Shown here: piece after piece, positions 9,080 to 18,634 of the stretch
How positions within the stretch are numbered: the stretch's first letter is position 1
Layout of the letters: every line of letters begins with the position of its first letter
Assembly (NCBI GenBank): GCA_020638465.1
Contig: JACKIM010000001.1
Coordinates: 434,001-498,000 of the forward strand
Reading direction: 5' to 3'
DNA from: Geminicoccaceae bacterium
Lineage (GTDB): Bacteria > Pseudomonadota > Alphaproteobacteria > Geminicoccales > Geminicoccaceae
DNA: 64,000 nt
Program-made: the position numbers and the translations under genes
Notes under the pieces: generated by a model
Databases searched by the model: none
Told to the model about the DNA's origin: nothing
What the model saw: the letters and a program-made list of their open reading frames with translations, nothing else

Positions 9080-9508
9080 ATGCCAATCAAACCGCAACTC
9101 CGCTGGTTCTATCCCATCGACTGGCCGCAAATCAGCCGCCAGATCCGTTTCGGTCGGGCGCAAGGGCGCTGTGAGCAGTGCGGGCGACCCGACAAGCGGG
9201 CAATCCGTCAACTGGTTGACGGACGCTGGTATGACGAGAGCGGCGGCCTCTGGCGCGACGATGCCGGCAAGGCCGCCAACTGGCCCGATGTCGTCGAATA
9301 CAGCACGGTCCGTATCCGTCACGTACGCCTTGCGACAGCCCATCTCGACCATGATCCCGGCAATTCCCGGCACGAGAACTTGCGCGCACTCTGCCAGCGC
9401 TGCCACCTGCACCATGACCGTGAAGAGCACGTCCGCAGACGGCGGGTGACGGTCCTCATGCGGCGTGCCCTCGGCGATCTTTTCCACGGCCCCTACCGCC
9501 ACGGCTAG
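9080..9508 (+). CDS. HNH endonuclease-like protein
   Basis: 142 aa. Two CxxC pairs (CEQCG, and CQRCH in the C-terminal half) frame a central TAHLDHDPGN segment, giving the order His-Asn-His with structural zinc typical of HNH nucleases. The N-terminal WFYPIDWPQISRQIRF is typical of small stand-alone alphaproteobacterial HNH proteins. Start chosen at ATG 9080; an earlier TTG adds only six residues. Flanked by unrelated genes and divergent from the decarboxylase. The biological target is unknown. Confidence 0.8.
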   Translation: MPIKPQLRWFYPIDWPQISRQIRFGRAQGRCEQCGRPDKRAIRQLVDGRWYDESGGLWRDDAGKAANWPDVVEYSTVRIRHVRLATAHLDHDPGNSRHENLRALCQRCHLHHDREEHVRRRRVTVLMRRALGDLFHGPYRHG

Positions 9509-9662
9509 CCCGTTTCGCTACCCGGCACCGCGCGGCAACCCATCGTACGCTGGTCGCGGAACATCTCTTATTCATAATCTGATGATTCGGGCAGGCAATT
9601 CCTTGACATCAATCATGTCTTGGCCTTGCTTTGCAGCCAAAGCAGCTCTCACCCGGTCACCG

Positions 9663-10583
9663 ATGGATATTTATCTGCCTGTCGCCGAGCTATCGGTGAA
9701 TCTGTTCATGATTCTGGGGCTGGGAGGCGCCATCGGCTTCGTGTCGGGCGTTTTCGGTGTCGGTGGCGGGTTCTTGATGACACCACTGCTCATCTTCATC
9801 GGCATTCCCCCGGCTGTCGCCGTCGGCTCCGTGTCGGCGCAGGTTCTGGCCTCGTCGGTCTCCGGCGTGCTCGCGCACATGCGCCGGCAGACCGTCGACC
9901 TGAAAATGGGGCTGCTGCTCACGGTCGGCGGCTCCATCGGCTCGGCCGCCGGCGTGTTCATCTTCGGCTGGCTGCAGACACTGGGCCAGGTCGATATCTT
10001 CATCTCGATCTGCTACGTGGTCTTCCTCGGCACCATCGGCGGCCTCATGTTCATCGAGAGCCTCAACACGCTCATCCGCAGCAAGCGCAAGTCAGGCGGG
10101 TCGCGGCGCAAGCTGCACCAGCACCACTGGATGCATGGCCTGCCGCTGAAGATGCGTTTCCAGCGTTCCAGGCTCTATATCAGCATCATCATGCCCTCGG
10201 TGGTCGGATTGCTGGTCGGTCTCCTCGGTGCCGTCATGGGCGTCGGCGGCGGCTTCATCATGGTCCCGGCGATGATCTACATCATCGGCATGCCGACCAA
10301 CATCGTTGTCGGAACATCGCTGTTCCAGATCGCCCTGGTGACCATGATCACCACCTATCTCCACGCCTATAACAATTATGCAGTCGACATCGTTCTCGCA
10401 TTGCTGCTGATCGCCGGTGCGGTTGTCGGCGCCCAGTTCGGCTCACGCGTGGGAGCCCTGCTGCGCGGCGAACACCTGCGCATCCTGCTGGCGCTGATGG
10501 TGCTGGCGGTGTGCGTCAAGCTCGCCTACGACCTCATCGCCAGCCCCGCCGACCCTTACTCGATTGCGGTCATCGCCCACTGA
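9663..10583 (+). CDS. TauE/SafE family sulfite/organosulfonate exporter
   Basis: 306 aa inner-membrane protein with about eight hydrophobic segments arranged as two halves, each opening with the family hallmark GVGGGF (once in SGVFGVGGGFLMTP and again in GAVMGVGGGFIMVP). A basic cytoplasmic loop with Lys/Arg/His clusters separates the halves. The family exports sulfite, sulfoacetate or related anions; the exact substrate is not visible. ATG 9663 begins just before the first helix, and the longer frame upstream lacks coding character. It converges on pyrC, 37 bp away. Confidence 0.9.
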   Translation: MDIYLPVAELSVNLFMILGLGGAIGFVSGVFGVGGGFLMTPLLIFIGIPPAVAVGSVSAQVLASSVSGVLAHMRRQTVDLKMGLLLTVGGSIGSAAGVFIFGWLQTLGQVDIFISICYVVFLGTIGGLMFIESLNTLIRSKRKSGGSRRKLHQHHWMHGLPLKMRFQRSRLYISIIMPSVVGLLVGLLGAVMGVGGGFIMVPAMIYIIGMPTNIVVGTSLFQIALVTMITTYLHAYNNYAVDIVLALLLIAGAVVGAQFGSRVGALLRGEHLRILLALMVLAVCVKLAYDLIASPADPYSIAVIAH

Positions 10584-10620
10584 ATCCGTTATCATTCCGG
10601 CAAAATCCGGGGGCGGTCGA

Positions 10621-11928
10621 TCAGATCCCGTCGCGACGGTATATCGTGCGCCCGTCGACCAACGTGCGGTGGACCTTGCCATTGACCAGCCTCCCCTCGA
10701 AGGCGGTATTCTTCGCAAGACTGGAAAGTCCGGCCTCGCTGATCTTCCACGGCGCATCGGGGTCGAACAGGACGAGGTCCGCGGGAGCGCCGACAGCCAG
10801 CCGCCCGGCATTCAGCCCAAGCAGTTGCGCCGGTGCCCAGGTCATCTTGCGCAGCAGGCCAAGCAGGCTCATCTGCCCGTCATGGTACAGCCTCAGCGAC
10901 ACCGACAACATTGTCTCGATGCCAATGACGCCGCTGGCCGCCTGCGCGAACGGCTGACGCTTGCTGTCCTGATCCTGCGGGTCATGATCCGATGCGATGA
11001 CATCGATCGTGCCGTCGCGCAGCCCCTCGACCACGGCCCGCCTGTCCACTTCGCTGCGCAAGGGCGGCGACACCTTGGCAAAGGTGCGATAGCCCTCCAC
11101 CTCAAGCTCGTTGAGGGCCAGATGATGCGGCGTGGTCTCGGCAGTCACCCGCAGACCGCGGGCCTTCGCCTGACGGACCGCCTCGATGGCCGCGGCCGTG
11201 GAGACATGCGCAACGTGGTAGCGGGCGCCGGTCATCTCCACCAGGCGCAGGTCGCGCTCGACCATCATCACTTCGGCACAACGGGGGATACCTGCCAGAC
11301 CGAGCCGCACGGAGGTGGCCCCGTCATTCATCACTCCACCACGCGCAAGGCTCGGCTCTTCGGGATGCTGGACGATCAGGGCATCGATGGACGTGGCATA
11401 AGCCAGCGCCCGGCGCATCATCTGGGCATCGGCCAGCGCCTTTGCCCCATCGGTGAAGGCGACTGCCCCCGCCTCGCGCAGCAATCCCAGTTCGGCAAGC
11501 TGCTGACCCGCTAGTCCCCTGGTCAACGCGGCATAGGGATAGATCTTCACTGAACGGAGCTGGCGGGCCTTGCGGGCAACGAACTGCAGCATCGCCGGAT
11601 CATCGACCGGCGGGTTGGTACCGGGCAGCAGCGCCACCGACGTGACGCCACCGGCCGCTGCCGCGCGCGCGCCGCTTTCGAGGCGCTCCTTGTGTTCGAA
11701 GCCGGGCTCGCCGAACTGGGCCCGCATGTCGACAAGACCGGGGGCCAGACACAGACCGCCTGCATCGATCAGCTCGTAGCGACCACGCGGCGGCGCAAGG
11801 AAGCCGCCGATGCCGGTGATGATGCCCTGTTCCACCCTCAACTCGCCGATGCGGTCGAGACCGGTTGCCGGGTCCAGCAGGCGGGCATTGGTGATGAGAC
11901 AACCCGTCGGGTCGCTGTCTTCTCTCAT
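10621..11928 (-). CDS. pyrC: Dihydroorotase-like protein PyrC' (likely non-catalytic)
   Basis: 435 aa amidohydrolase of the class I dihydroorotase family. The first metal-binding HxH, normally in a DxHxH context after PGLVD, is replaced: the sequence reads LVDMRAQFGEPG, with Arg69 and Gln71 where histidines are expected. The late catalytic segment reads IASDHDPQ, where active enzymes have DHAPH. These losses are those of PyrC' proteins, which do not hydrolyse dihydroorotate but associate with aspartate carbamoyltransferase. It follows pyrB by 48 bp on the same strand, supporting that role. An active dihydroorotase should exist elsewhere in the genome. Confidence 0.85.
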   Translation of the reverse strand: MREDSDPTGCLITNARLLDPATGLDRIGELRVEQGIITGIGGFLAPPRGRYELIDAGGLCLAPGLVDMRAQFGEPGFEHKERLESGARAAAAGGVTSVALLPGTNPPVDDPAMLQFVARKARQLRSVKIYPYAALTRGLAGQQLAELGLLREAGAVAFTDGAKALADAQMMRRALAYATSIDALIVQHPEEPSLARGGVMNDGATSVRLGLAGIPRCAEVMMVERDLRLVEMTGARYHVAHVSTAAAIEAVRQAKARGLRVTAETTPHHLALNELEVEGYRTFAKVSPPLRSEVDRRAVVEGLRDGTIDVIASDHDPQDQDSKRQPFAQAASGVIGIETMLSVSLRLYHDGQMSLLGLLRKMTWAPAQLLGLNAGRLAVGAPADLVLFDPDAPWKISEAGLSSLAKNTAFEGRLVNGKVHRTLVDGRTIYRRDGI

Positions 11929-11976
11929 GCCATCCTCACAGACGACCGGAACGGAAGGGACCGGGCAGGACGGCCG

Positions 11977-12930
11977 TCATGCCGTCGCCCGCAATTGCCG
12001 GGTCAGCACGTCAAGGCAGGCCATCCGTACCGCGACCCCCATCTCGACCTGATCGAGCACGGCACTGCGGTCGATATCGTCGGCCACCACCCCATCGATC
12101 TCGACGCCCCGATTCATCGGCCCGGGATGCATGATCAAAGCATCGGGCCGGGCATGGGCCAGCTTGTCGCGGGTCAGCCCGTAGCGCTCGAAATATTCGC
12201 GGATGGATGGCACATAACTGCCCTGCATGCGTTCGAGCTGAAGGCGCAGCATCATGACGATGTCGACCCCCTCCAGCCCCTTGCGCATGTCGGTATGGAG
12301 CTCCGCACCAAAGGTCTCCATGGCCAGCGGCAACAGGGTCGGTGGACCGACCAGCCGCACCCTCGCCCCCATGGACAGCAGCAGGTGCAGGTTGGAGCGG
12401 GCGACACGCGAGTGCAGCACGTCACCGCAGATGGCCACGACCAGCCCCTCGATCCGTCCCTTGCGCCGGCGGATGGTGAGCGCGTCCAGAAGGCCCTGCG
12501 TGGGGTGTTCGTGACTGCCGTCACCGGCGTTGATGACGGCACAGCGCACATGACGTGCCAGCAACTCGACCGCACCACTTTCCTGATGACGCACCACCAG
12601 CACGTCGGGGTGCATGGCATTGAGCGTCATCGCGGTGTCGATCAGGGTCTCCCCCTTCTTGATCGAGGACCCGGACACCGACATGTTGACCACATCGGCT
12701 CCCAGCCTCTTGCCCGCAAGTTCGAACGAGGTGCGCGTGCGCGTCGAATTCTCGAAGAACAGGTTGATCTGGGTAAGGCCGCGCAACAGGTTGAGCTTCT
12801 TGTCGGTACGGCGGGACTGCTCGACATAGCCGTCAGCGCAATCCAACAGGTCCCTGATCTCGAAGGGCTGCAGGCCCTCGATGCCGAGCAGGTGCTCGCG
12901 TCGATAGGAAAGCTGAGGTTCGGCGGTCAT
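11977..12930 (-). CDS. pyrB: Aspartate carbamoyltransferase catalytic subunit
   Basis: 317 aa. The carbamoyl-phosphate loop STRTRTS is at 62-68; GDGSHEHPTQ and the C-terminal HPGPMNRGVE segment are all present. Catalyses the first committed step of pyrimidine synthesis, carbamoyl phosphate plus aspartate to carbamoylaspartate. ATG 12930 with AAGGGCGG upstream is preferred; a TTG 39 bases earlier is possible. No pyrI is adjacent; the downstream pyrC' is the likely structural partner. The upstream LLM oxidoreductase gene lies 77 bp away on the same strand. Confidence 0.95.
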   Translation of the reverse strand: MTAEPQLSYRREHLLGIEGLQPFEIRDLLDCADGYVEQSRRTDKKLNLLRGLTQINLFFENSTRTRTSFELAGKRLGADVVNMSVSGSSIKKGETLIDTAMTLNAMHPDVLVVRHQESGAVELLARHVRCAVINAGDGSHEHPTQGLLDALTIRRRKGRIEGLVVAICGDVLHSRVARSNLHLLLSMGARVRLVGPPTLLPLAMETFGAELHTDMRKGLEGVDIVMMLRLQLERMQGSYVPSIREYFERYGLTRDKLAHARPDALIMHPGPMNRGVEIDGVVADDIDRSAVLDQVEMGVAVRMACLDVLTRQLRATA

Positions 12931-13007
12931 TTCGGCCGCCCTTATGTCCGCGTTTCCACCACGTTGCAAGAGCGATCACACCTGCGGTTCCGGGGCACCC
13001 GAGACGA

Positions 13008-14018
13008 TCAATGGTTCGCGGAACGCTTCACGACCAGATCGGCAAGCACGGCAGCTCCGAGTTCGAACGACCGGCATCGGGCGGCATGGTCGTGGATCAT
13101 CGCCGTGACGATCACTTCGTCGGGACGGTAATGCTCGACCAGCCCCTGCATCTGGTGCCGGACCGTCGTCGGCGACCCGGTCGCCGAGCAGGACAGCGCA
13201 TTTCTCGCCTGCGAGAGAATCTCGCCAGGCAGAAGGGATTCGATGTCCTCGACGGGTGCCGGAAGGCGTCCCGGACGCCCGGTGCGCAATCGGGCAAAGG
13301 CCAGCAGTTGCGACGTCCGCAGCCACTGCGCCTCCTCGTCGCTGTCCGCGACGAACATGCCGGCGGCCATCATCGCATGGGGGCGATCGAGCCATTTCGA
13401 TACGCGAAATTCTCTCCGGTATGTGGAAAATGCCTGTTCGAGCATTTTCGGCGCGAAGTGCGACGCAAAAGCGTAAGGCAGGCCGAGATAGGCGGCAAGC
13501 TGGGCGCCGAACAGGCTGGATCCCAGGATCCATACCGGTACGTGGCTGCCGGCCCCCGGCACGGCCCGCACGGCTGCCTCCTCGGGCTGATCTTCGAGAT
13601 AGGACAATATCTCCACGACATCCTCGGGAAACTTGTCGGCACTGTCGAAATAGCGGCGCAGGGCCCGGGCCGTCGTCTGGTCGGTACCCGGCGCCCGCCC
13701 CAGCCCCAGATCGATGCGGCCGGGGAACAGCGCTTCAAGCGTGCCGAACTGTTCGGCCACCACCAACGGCGCATGATTGGGAAGCATGATGCCCCCCGCT
13801 CCGACCCGCATGGAGCGGGTACGTGCGGCAACCTGACCGATGACAACGGCCGTCGCCGCAGAAGCGATGCCGGGCATGTTGTGATGTTCGGCCAGCCAGT
13901 ACCGGTGGTAGCCCAGGGCTTCCGCGCGAACGGCAAGGTCAAGCGTATTGCCCAGCGCCTCCCCCGGTGTCGCTCCCTCGCTTACCGGAGCCAGATCAAG
14001 CAGCGAATAACGTTCCAT
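13008..14018 (-). CDS. LLM class flavin-dependent oxidoreductase
   Basis: 336 aa luciferase-like monooxygenase family protein with a TIM-barrel pattern. It has the typical N-terminal YHRYWLAEHHNMP, the GGIMLPNHAP segment and GRIDLGLGRAPGTD, which mark the YhbW/MsnO8-type subgroup that uses reduced FMN. Substrate unknown. The Met start at 14018 directly precedes a standard first beta strand (YSLLDLAPV). It stands upstream of pyrB on the same strand, with no clear metabolic link. Confidence 0.88.
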   Translation of the reverse strand: MERYSLLDLAPVSEGATPGEALGNTLDLAVRAEALGYHRYWLAEHHNMPGIASAATAVVIGQVAARTRSMRVGAGGIMLPNHAPLVVAEQFGTLEALFPGRIDLGLGRAPGTDQTTARALRRYFDSADKFPEDVVEILSYLEDQPEEAAVRAVPGAGSHVPVWILGSSLFGAQLAAYLGLPYAFASHFAPKMLEQAFSTYRREFRVSKWLDRPHAMMAAGMFVADSDEEAQWLRTSQLLAFARLRTGRPGRLPAPVEDIESLLPGEILSQARNALSCSATGSPTTVRHQMQGLVEHYRPDEVIVTAMIHDHAARCRSFELGAAVLADLVVKRSANH

Positions 14019-14154
14019 GGCCAGCCCTTCCCGCCACAGGGGCTCGTGTCCACCCCGCGATCGTTCCTGTTCGACAAATGGCGATCAGGGTAAATTGGAC
14101 AAGGTCCCCGATGAGATCATAACTGGGCAGCCGACCTGCAAAAGTCGCCGATCG

Positions 14155-14925
14155 TCAAAATGAGTCCTTGCGTTTGCGAATTTCGGCGAACACCTCGGCA
14201 TTACTGGCCCGCTGCATGCCGAGACGGGCACGGATTGCCGGATCGCCGGGGCGCAGGAACGGGTTGGTCTGCCGCTCCAGCCCGAGAGTGGTGGGAATCG
14301 TGGGCTCGCCCCGCCGTCGCTCACCGTCGATTTCCGCCGCCCGGCGGATCAGCAACTCATTGTCCGGATCGACGGAAAGCGCGAACCGCGCATTGCTCAA
14401 GGTGTATTCATGGCCACAATAGACTGCGGTCTCATCGGGCATGGAGGCATATTTCGACAGTGAATGCCACATCTGTTCCGGAGTTCCCTCGAACAGCCGG
14501 CCACATCCCAGCGCGAACAGTGTATCTCCCGAAAAGAGCATCTTCGATTGCGGGAAATACAGGCTGATATGGCCGCGGGTGTGGCCCGGCGTCTCAAGCA
14601 CAACGGCCCGCTGACTGCCGAAATCGAGATGATCTCCTTCTGCCAGCAATACATCCATGTCGGGAATACGCTGGCGCTCGGCCGCCGGACCGGCAAGTCT
14701 CGCGCCGGTTTCCGCCTTGAGTTCGGCGTTGCCGGCGGTGTGATCGGCGTGATGATGGGTATTGATGATCCAGTCCAGCTTGCGCCCATGGCGTTCGAGA
14801 GCTGCCAGAACACCACCGGCATCGGCTGGATCGACGACACCGCTCGTGTTCGTGACCGAATCGAACAGCAAAAACATATAGTTGTCACTAAGTGCAGGTA
14901 TCAGTTCGACTTGCAACATGGCCAC
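14155..14925 (-). CDS. gloB: Hydroxyacylglutathione hydrolase (glyoxalase II)
   Basis: 256 aa metallo-beta-lactamase-fold thioesterase. The dinuclear metal motif THHHADH lies at 56-62, with further ligands in ETPGHTRGH, FSGDTLF and CGHEYT. The C-terminal glutathione-binding domain (NPFLR context) is intact. It completes methylglyoxal detoxification by hydrolysing S-lactoylglutathione. GTG 14925 is preferred because GGGAGG is six bases upstream; an ATG two codons in is the alternative. Divergent from a methyltransferase gene, a pairing common in alphaproteobacteria. Confidence 0.95.
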   Translation of the reverse strand: MAMLQVELIPALSDNYMFLLFDSVTNTSGVVDPADAGGVLAALERHGRKLDWIINTHHHADHTAGNAELKAETGARLAGPAAERQRIPDMDVLLAEGDHLDFGSQRAVVLETPGHTRGHISLYFPQSKMLFSGDTLFALGCGRLFEGTPEQMWHSLSKYASMPDETAVYCGHEYTLSNARFALSVDPDNELLIRRAAEIDGERRRGEPTIPTTLGLERQTNPFLRPGDPAIRARLGMQRASNAEVFAEIRKRKDSF

Positions 14926-15110
14926 GGTTCACCTCCCTTTGACGACCCTCGCCGCCGATGGACTTGGCAACTGCCCATCGCGACGCCCAATATCACCCCC
15001 GGCGTCGGGCTGAAATCAAGGCTTGCACTCCTCCAAGGCAGTTCCTTGAGCATCGGCCGGTGCTCGCCTATGACAGTTCGCGGCTGTGAGAACCATGACA
15101 CGGACGTCAA

Positions 15111-15851
15111 ATGCGCCCTGACATCAGCCAGCTGATTTCCTTCTACGACAGCCTGTTGGGAGAAACTACCCGCAGGTTGATCAATGTCGAGCTGCGCCAG
15201 CTCTGGCCCGACGTGACGGGACGGGCGATGCTCGGGCTGGGCTTTCCGGGCCCGTATCTTGCCCCCTTCGACGAAGCCGAAAGGCGGCTGGCGCTGATGC
15301 CGGCGACCCAGGGCGTGACACGCTGGCCCATGCACGGCATCAACGCGGCTGCCCTCGGGCGCGAGGATGAACTGCCTTTTGCCGACTGCAGCTTCGAGTG
15401 CGTCCTCATGACCCATGCGCTCGAGTGTTCCCCGCATCCCAACCGCCTGATGCGCGAGGTCTGGCGCATACTCGCCGATGGCGGCCGCCTGATCGTGGTC
15501 GTCCCCAACCGCAGCGGGCTGTGGTGCTGGAGCGAACAGACGCCGTTCGGCTATGGCCAGCCGTTCACCAAGGGGCAGCTTGAACGCACGCTCCGCAATC
15601 ACCTGTTCAGTATCGGGGGACAGCGCACCGCGCTGATCATGCCGCCCTTTCGCCGTTCCCTCGCGCGTCGCCTCACCATACCGGTCGAACGCATCGGCGT
15701 GCGCTACCTGCCGCAGCTGGCCGGCGTGCTGATCATCGACGCGCAAAAGCAGATCTATGCCGGTACCGCGCGCGTGGCGGCGCTACGGCCGTCCAGCCGG
15801 CGTTACCTTCCCGTGATCGAGAATCCTGTCGCCTGTTACAGACAAGATTGA
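15111..15851 (+). CDS. Class I SAM-dependent methyltransferase
   Basis: 246 aa. A Rossmann-like methyltransferase of the Methyltransf_11 type: a weak motif I around GRAMLGLGFPGPYL, an acidic DELPFADCSFECVLMTH motif and the post-motif REVWRILADGGRLIVVVPN. Motif I departs from the usual GxGxG, but this is seen in this family. Acceptor unknown. ATG 15111 is used. Divergent from gloB with a 185-bp gap, which should contain both promoters. The downstream preT starts 77 bp after its stop. Confidence 0.85.
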   Translation: MRPDISQLISFYDSLLGETTRRLINVELRQLWPDVTGRAMLGLGFPGPYLAPFDEAERRLALMPATQGVTRWPMHGINAAALGREDELPFADCSFECVLMTHALECSPHPNRLMREVWRILADGGRLIVVVPNRSGLWCWSEQTPFGYGQPFTKGQLERTLRNHLFSIGGQRTALIMPPFRRSLARRLTIPVERIGVRYLPQLAGVLIIDAQKQIYAGTARVAALRPSSRRYLPVIENPVACYRQD

Positions 15852-15928
15852 CCACGACGACGATATTTGATCAAATGGTCAAATATCGGATTTCGCAGGT
15901 TTCGCCATTCGCACAAGGGGAGGTGTCC

Positions 15929-17284
15929 ATGGCCGCAGATCTCGGGCAACGTGAAATCGACATTCGCGCCGGTCGCCTCGATTCCGCTGACTATGCGGAG
16001 AATTTCGACGACCTGCACCCACCTCTCGACGGGCATGAGGCCAAGGTCGAGGCGGACCGCTGCTACTACTGCTACGACGCCCCCTGCATGCAGGCCTGTC
16101 CGACCCATATCGACATCCCGCTGTTCATTCGCCAGATTGCCACGGGAAATCCCGCAGGCTCCGCCAGAACGATCCTGACATCCAACATCCTGGGAGGAAT
16201 GTGCGCGCGCGTCTGCCCGACGGAGACGCTGTGCGAGGAAGTCTGCGTCCGCGAGGTCAATGAGGGCAAGCCGGTCCGCATCGGTGAATTGCAGCGTTAT
16301 GCCACCGATCACCTCACCGACCGCGACAACCATCCTTTCGAACGGGCCGCATCCACCGGCAGGCGTGTGGCCGTCGTCGGCGCCGGCCCGGCGGGACTTT
16401 CATGCGCCCATCGCCTCGCCATGCTCGGCCATGACGTCACACTGTACGATGCCCGCGACAAACCCGGCGGTCTCAACGAGTTCGGTATCGCCCGCTACAA
16501 GAGCACCGGTGATTTCGCCCAGCGCGAAGTCCGGTTCGTCCTGGGTATCGGCGGGATCACACTCCGGACCGGGCAGCGGCTGGGCGACGATTTCACGCTC
16601 GACCGGCTCAAGGCCGATCATGACGCGGTCTTTCTCGGACTGGGTCTCGGGTCGGTCAATGCCCTCGGTATCGATGGCGAGGATCTCGACGGTGTCCTCG
16701 ACGCCGTGCGCTACATTGCCGACCTCAGGCAGGCTGCGGATCCCGCCACCCTGCCCGTGGGACGTCACGTCGTGGTGGTCGGAGGCGGGATGACCGCCAT
16801 CGACATTGCCGTACAGACCCGGCTCCTCGGTGCTGAACAGGTCACCATTGTCTATCGTCGCGGCCAGGAACGGATGAACGCCAGCGTGTTCGAGCAGGAT
16901 CTCGCCCAGACTCACGGCGTCACCATTCGCACCCATGCCGGCCCGGTGCGGGCCATCGGCGGAAGCGACGGTCGGTTGCGTGCGGTCGAATTCGAGTACA
17001 TGAGCGAGAATGAGGACGGACGACTTTGCGGGACAGGCGAACGATTCACCTTGCCGGCTGACCAGTTGTTCAAGGCCATCGGCCAGTCCTTCGCCTCTGC
17101 GGAGGGCCTGTCGCTGGCCACGAACGGGGGCCGCATAACCGTCGATTCCGAGCGTCGCACCAGCGATTCGCACATCTGGGCCGGCGGGGACTGCGTTGAC
17201 GGTGGCGAGGATCTCACCGTGACCGCCGTCGAGGACGGCAAGATCGCCGCCCTTTCCATCCATCGCATGCTGACGGGGGCCTGA
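15929..17284 (+). CDS. preT: NAD-dependent dihydropyrimidine dehydrogenase subunit PreT
   Basis: 451 aa. The N-terminal Fe-S domain has Cys45, 48, 53 and 57 (CYYCYDAPCMQACP) and a second set around CARVCPTETLCEEVC. The FAD motif GAGPAG is at 151-156 and a second nucleotide motif is in VVVGGGMTAID. It passes electrons from NADH to PreA for reduction of uracil and thymine. ATG 15929 has an excellent AAGGGGAGG; earlier in-frame starts lack one. Followed three bases later by preA, with which it forms the heteromeric enzyme. Confidence 0.93.
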   Translation: MAADLGQREIDIRAGRLDSADYAENFDDLHPPLDGHEAKVEADRCYYCYDAPCMQACPTHIDIPLFIRQIATGNPAGSARTILTSNILGGMCARVCPTETLCEEVCVREVNEGKPVRIGELQRYATDHLTDRDNHPFERAASTGRRVAVVGAGPAGLSCAHRLAMLGHDVTLYDARDKPGGLNEFGIARYKSTGDFAQREVRFVLGIGGITLRTGQRLGDDFTLDRLKADHDAVFLGLGLGSVNALGIDGEDLDGVLDAVRYIADLRQAADPATLPVGRHVVVVGGGMTAIDIAVQTRLLGAEQVTIVYRRGQERMNASVFEQDLAQTHGVTIRTHAGPVRAIGGSDGRLRAVEFEYMSENEDGRLCGTGERFTLPADQLFKAIGQSFASAEGLSLATNGGRITVDSERRTSDSHIWAGGDCVDGGEDLTVTAVEDGKIAALSIHRMLTGA

Positions 17285-17287
17285 ACC

Positions 17288-18592
17288 ATGGCCGATCTGC
17301 GCAACGATTTTCTCGGCATCAAGTCTCCCAACCCGTTCTGGCTGGCCTCGGCCCCGCCGACCGATCGCGAGACCAACGTGGTGCGCGCCTTCAAGGCAGG
17401 CTGGGGCGGCGTGGTGTGGAAGACGCTTGGCGAAGATCCGCATGTGGTGAATGTCAACGGGCCGAGATATGGGGCCATTCACAGCGGTGACCGCCGGCTC
17501 ATCGGCTTCAACAACATCGAACTCATCACCGACCGGCCGCTGGAAGTGAACCTGCGCGAGATCAAGCAGGTCAAGCGCGACTGGCCCGACCGGGCTCTGG
17601 TGGTATCGTTGATGGTCCCCTGCGAGGAGGCCAATTGGAAGGCCATCCTGGCCCGGGTCGAGGATACCGGCGCCGATGGTGTGGAGCTCAATTTCGGCTG
17701 CCCGCACGGTATGTCGGAGCGCGGCATGGGCTCCGCCGTCGGTCAGGTGCCCGAATATGTCGAGATGGTCGCCCGCTGGTGCAAGGCCCACACCCGCATG
17801 CCGGTGATCGTCAAGCTCACGCCCAATGTCACCGACATCAGGCAGCCTGCCCGCGGTGCACGCAGGGGCGGTGCAGATGCGGTGTCACTCATCAACACCG
17901 TCAACTCGGTCATGGGCGTCGACCTCGACCTGATGGCGCCCGAGCCGCATGTCGACGGCAAGGGCACGCATGGCGGCTATTGCGGCCCGGCGGTCAAGCC
18001 GATCGCCCTGCACATGGTCTCCGACATCGCCCGCGACCCGGAAACCGCCGGCCTGCCAATCTCGGCCATCGGCGGCATCACCACATGGCGGGATGCGGCG
18101 GAATTCATGGCCATGGGTGCGGGCAACGTCCAGGTCTGCACCGCCGCCATGACCTACGGCTTCCGCATCATCGACGAACTCACCAGCGGTCTTTCGGAAT
18201 GGATGGACGGGAAGGGCTACGCCACGACCGCCGATTTTGTCGGCAAGGCGGTACCCAATGTCACCGACTGGCAGTTTCTCAATCTCAACTATGTCGTCAA
18301 GGCGAAGATCCACCAGGAATTGTGCATCCAGTGCGGCCGCTGCCATATCGCCTGCGAGGACACCTCGCACCAGGCGATCACCAGCATGGTCGACGGCGAG
18401 CGCCGCTTCGAGGTGATCGACGAGGAATGCGTCGGCTGCAATCTGTGCGTCAATGTCTGTCCGATCGAGGGTTGCATCACCATGGAACGGATGACCGAAG
18501 GCACCGATCCCCGCACGGGGCAGCCCATCAGCGACAAGTACACCAACTGGACGGCCCATCCCAACAATCCCCAGCGCCAGGCGGCCGAATAG
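17288..18592 (+). CDS. preA: NAD-dependent dihydropyrimidine dehydrogenase subunit PreA
   Basis: 434 aa. A DHOD-like FMN barrel (about 1-310) with the pyrimidine-binding loop FGCPHGMSERGMG, followed by two 4Fe-4S clusters (CIQCGRCHIAC and CVGCNLCVNVCP). The residue aligning with the mammalian catalytic cysteine (GMGLACGQ, from memory) is Val151 here (GMGSAVGQ); to my recollection other bacterial PreA proteins share this. Reduces uracil and thymine to dihydropyrimidines. Tightly coupled to preT. The usual next genes of the reductive pathway (hydantoinase, ureidopropionase) are not adjacent; a DMT transporter follows instead. Confidence 0.92.
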   Translation: MADLRNDFLGIKSPNPFWLASAPPTDRETNVVRAFKAGWGGVVWKTLGEDPHVVNVNGPRYGAIHSGDRRLIGFNNIELITDRPLEVNLREIKQVKRDWPDRALVVSLMVPCEEANWKAILARVEDTGADGVELNFGCPHGMSERGMGSAVGQVPEYVEMVARWCKAHTRMPVIVKLTPNVTDIRQPARGARRGGADAVSLINTVNSVMGVDLDLMAPEPHVDGKGTHGGYCGPAVKPIALHMVSDIARDPETAGLPISAIGGITTWRDAAEFMAMGAGNVQVCTAAMTYGFRIIDELTSGLSEWMDGKGYATTADFVGKAVPNVTDWQFLNLNYVVKAKIHQELCIQCGRCHIACEDTSHQAITSMVDGERRFEVIDEECVGCNLCVNVCPIEGCITMERMTEGTDPRTGQPISDKYTNWTAHPNNPQRQAAE

Positions 18593-18634
18593 GCATCCTC
18601 CCCGCGCCATGGACAGGATCGGGCGACATCCCCG

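Noticed and set aside
8984..9502. Minus-strand frame opposite the HNH protein
   Set aside because: The plus strand has two CxxC pairs and an HNH core; the antisense frame has nothing recognisable.
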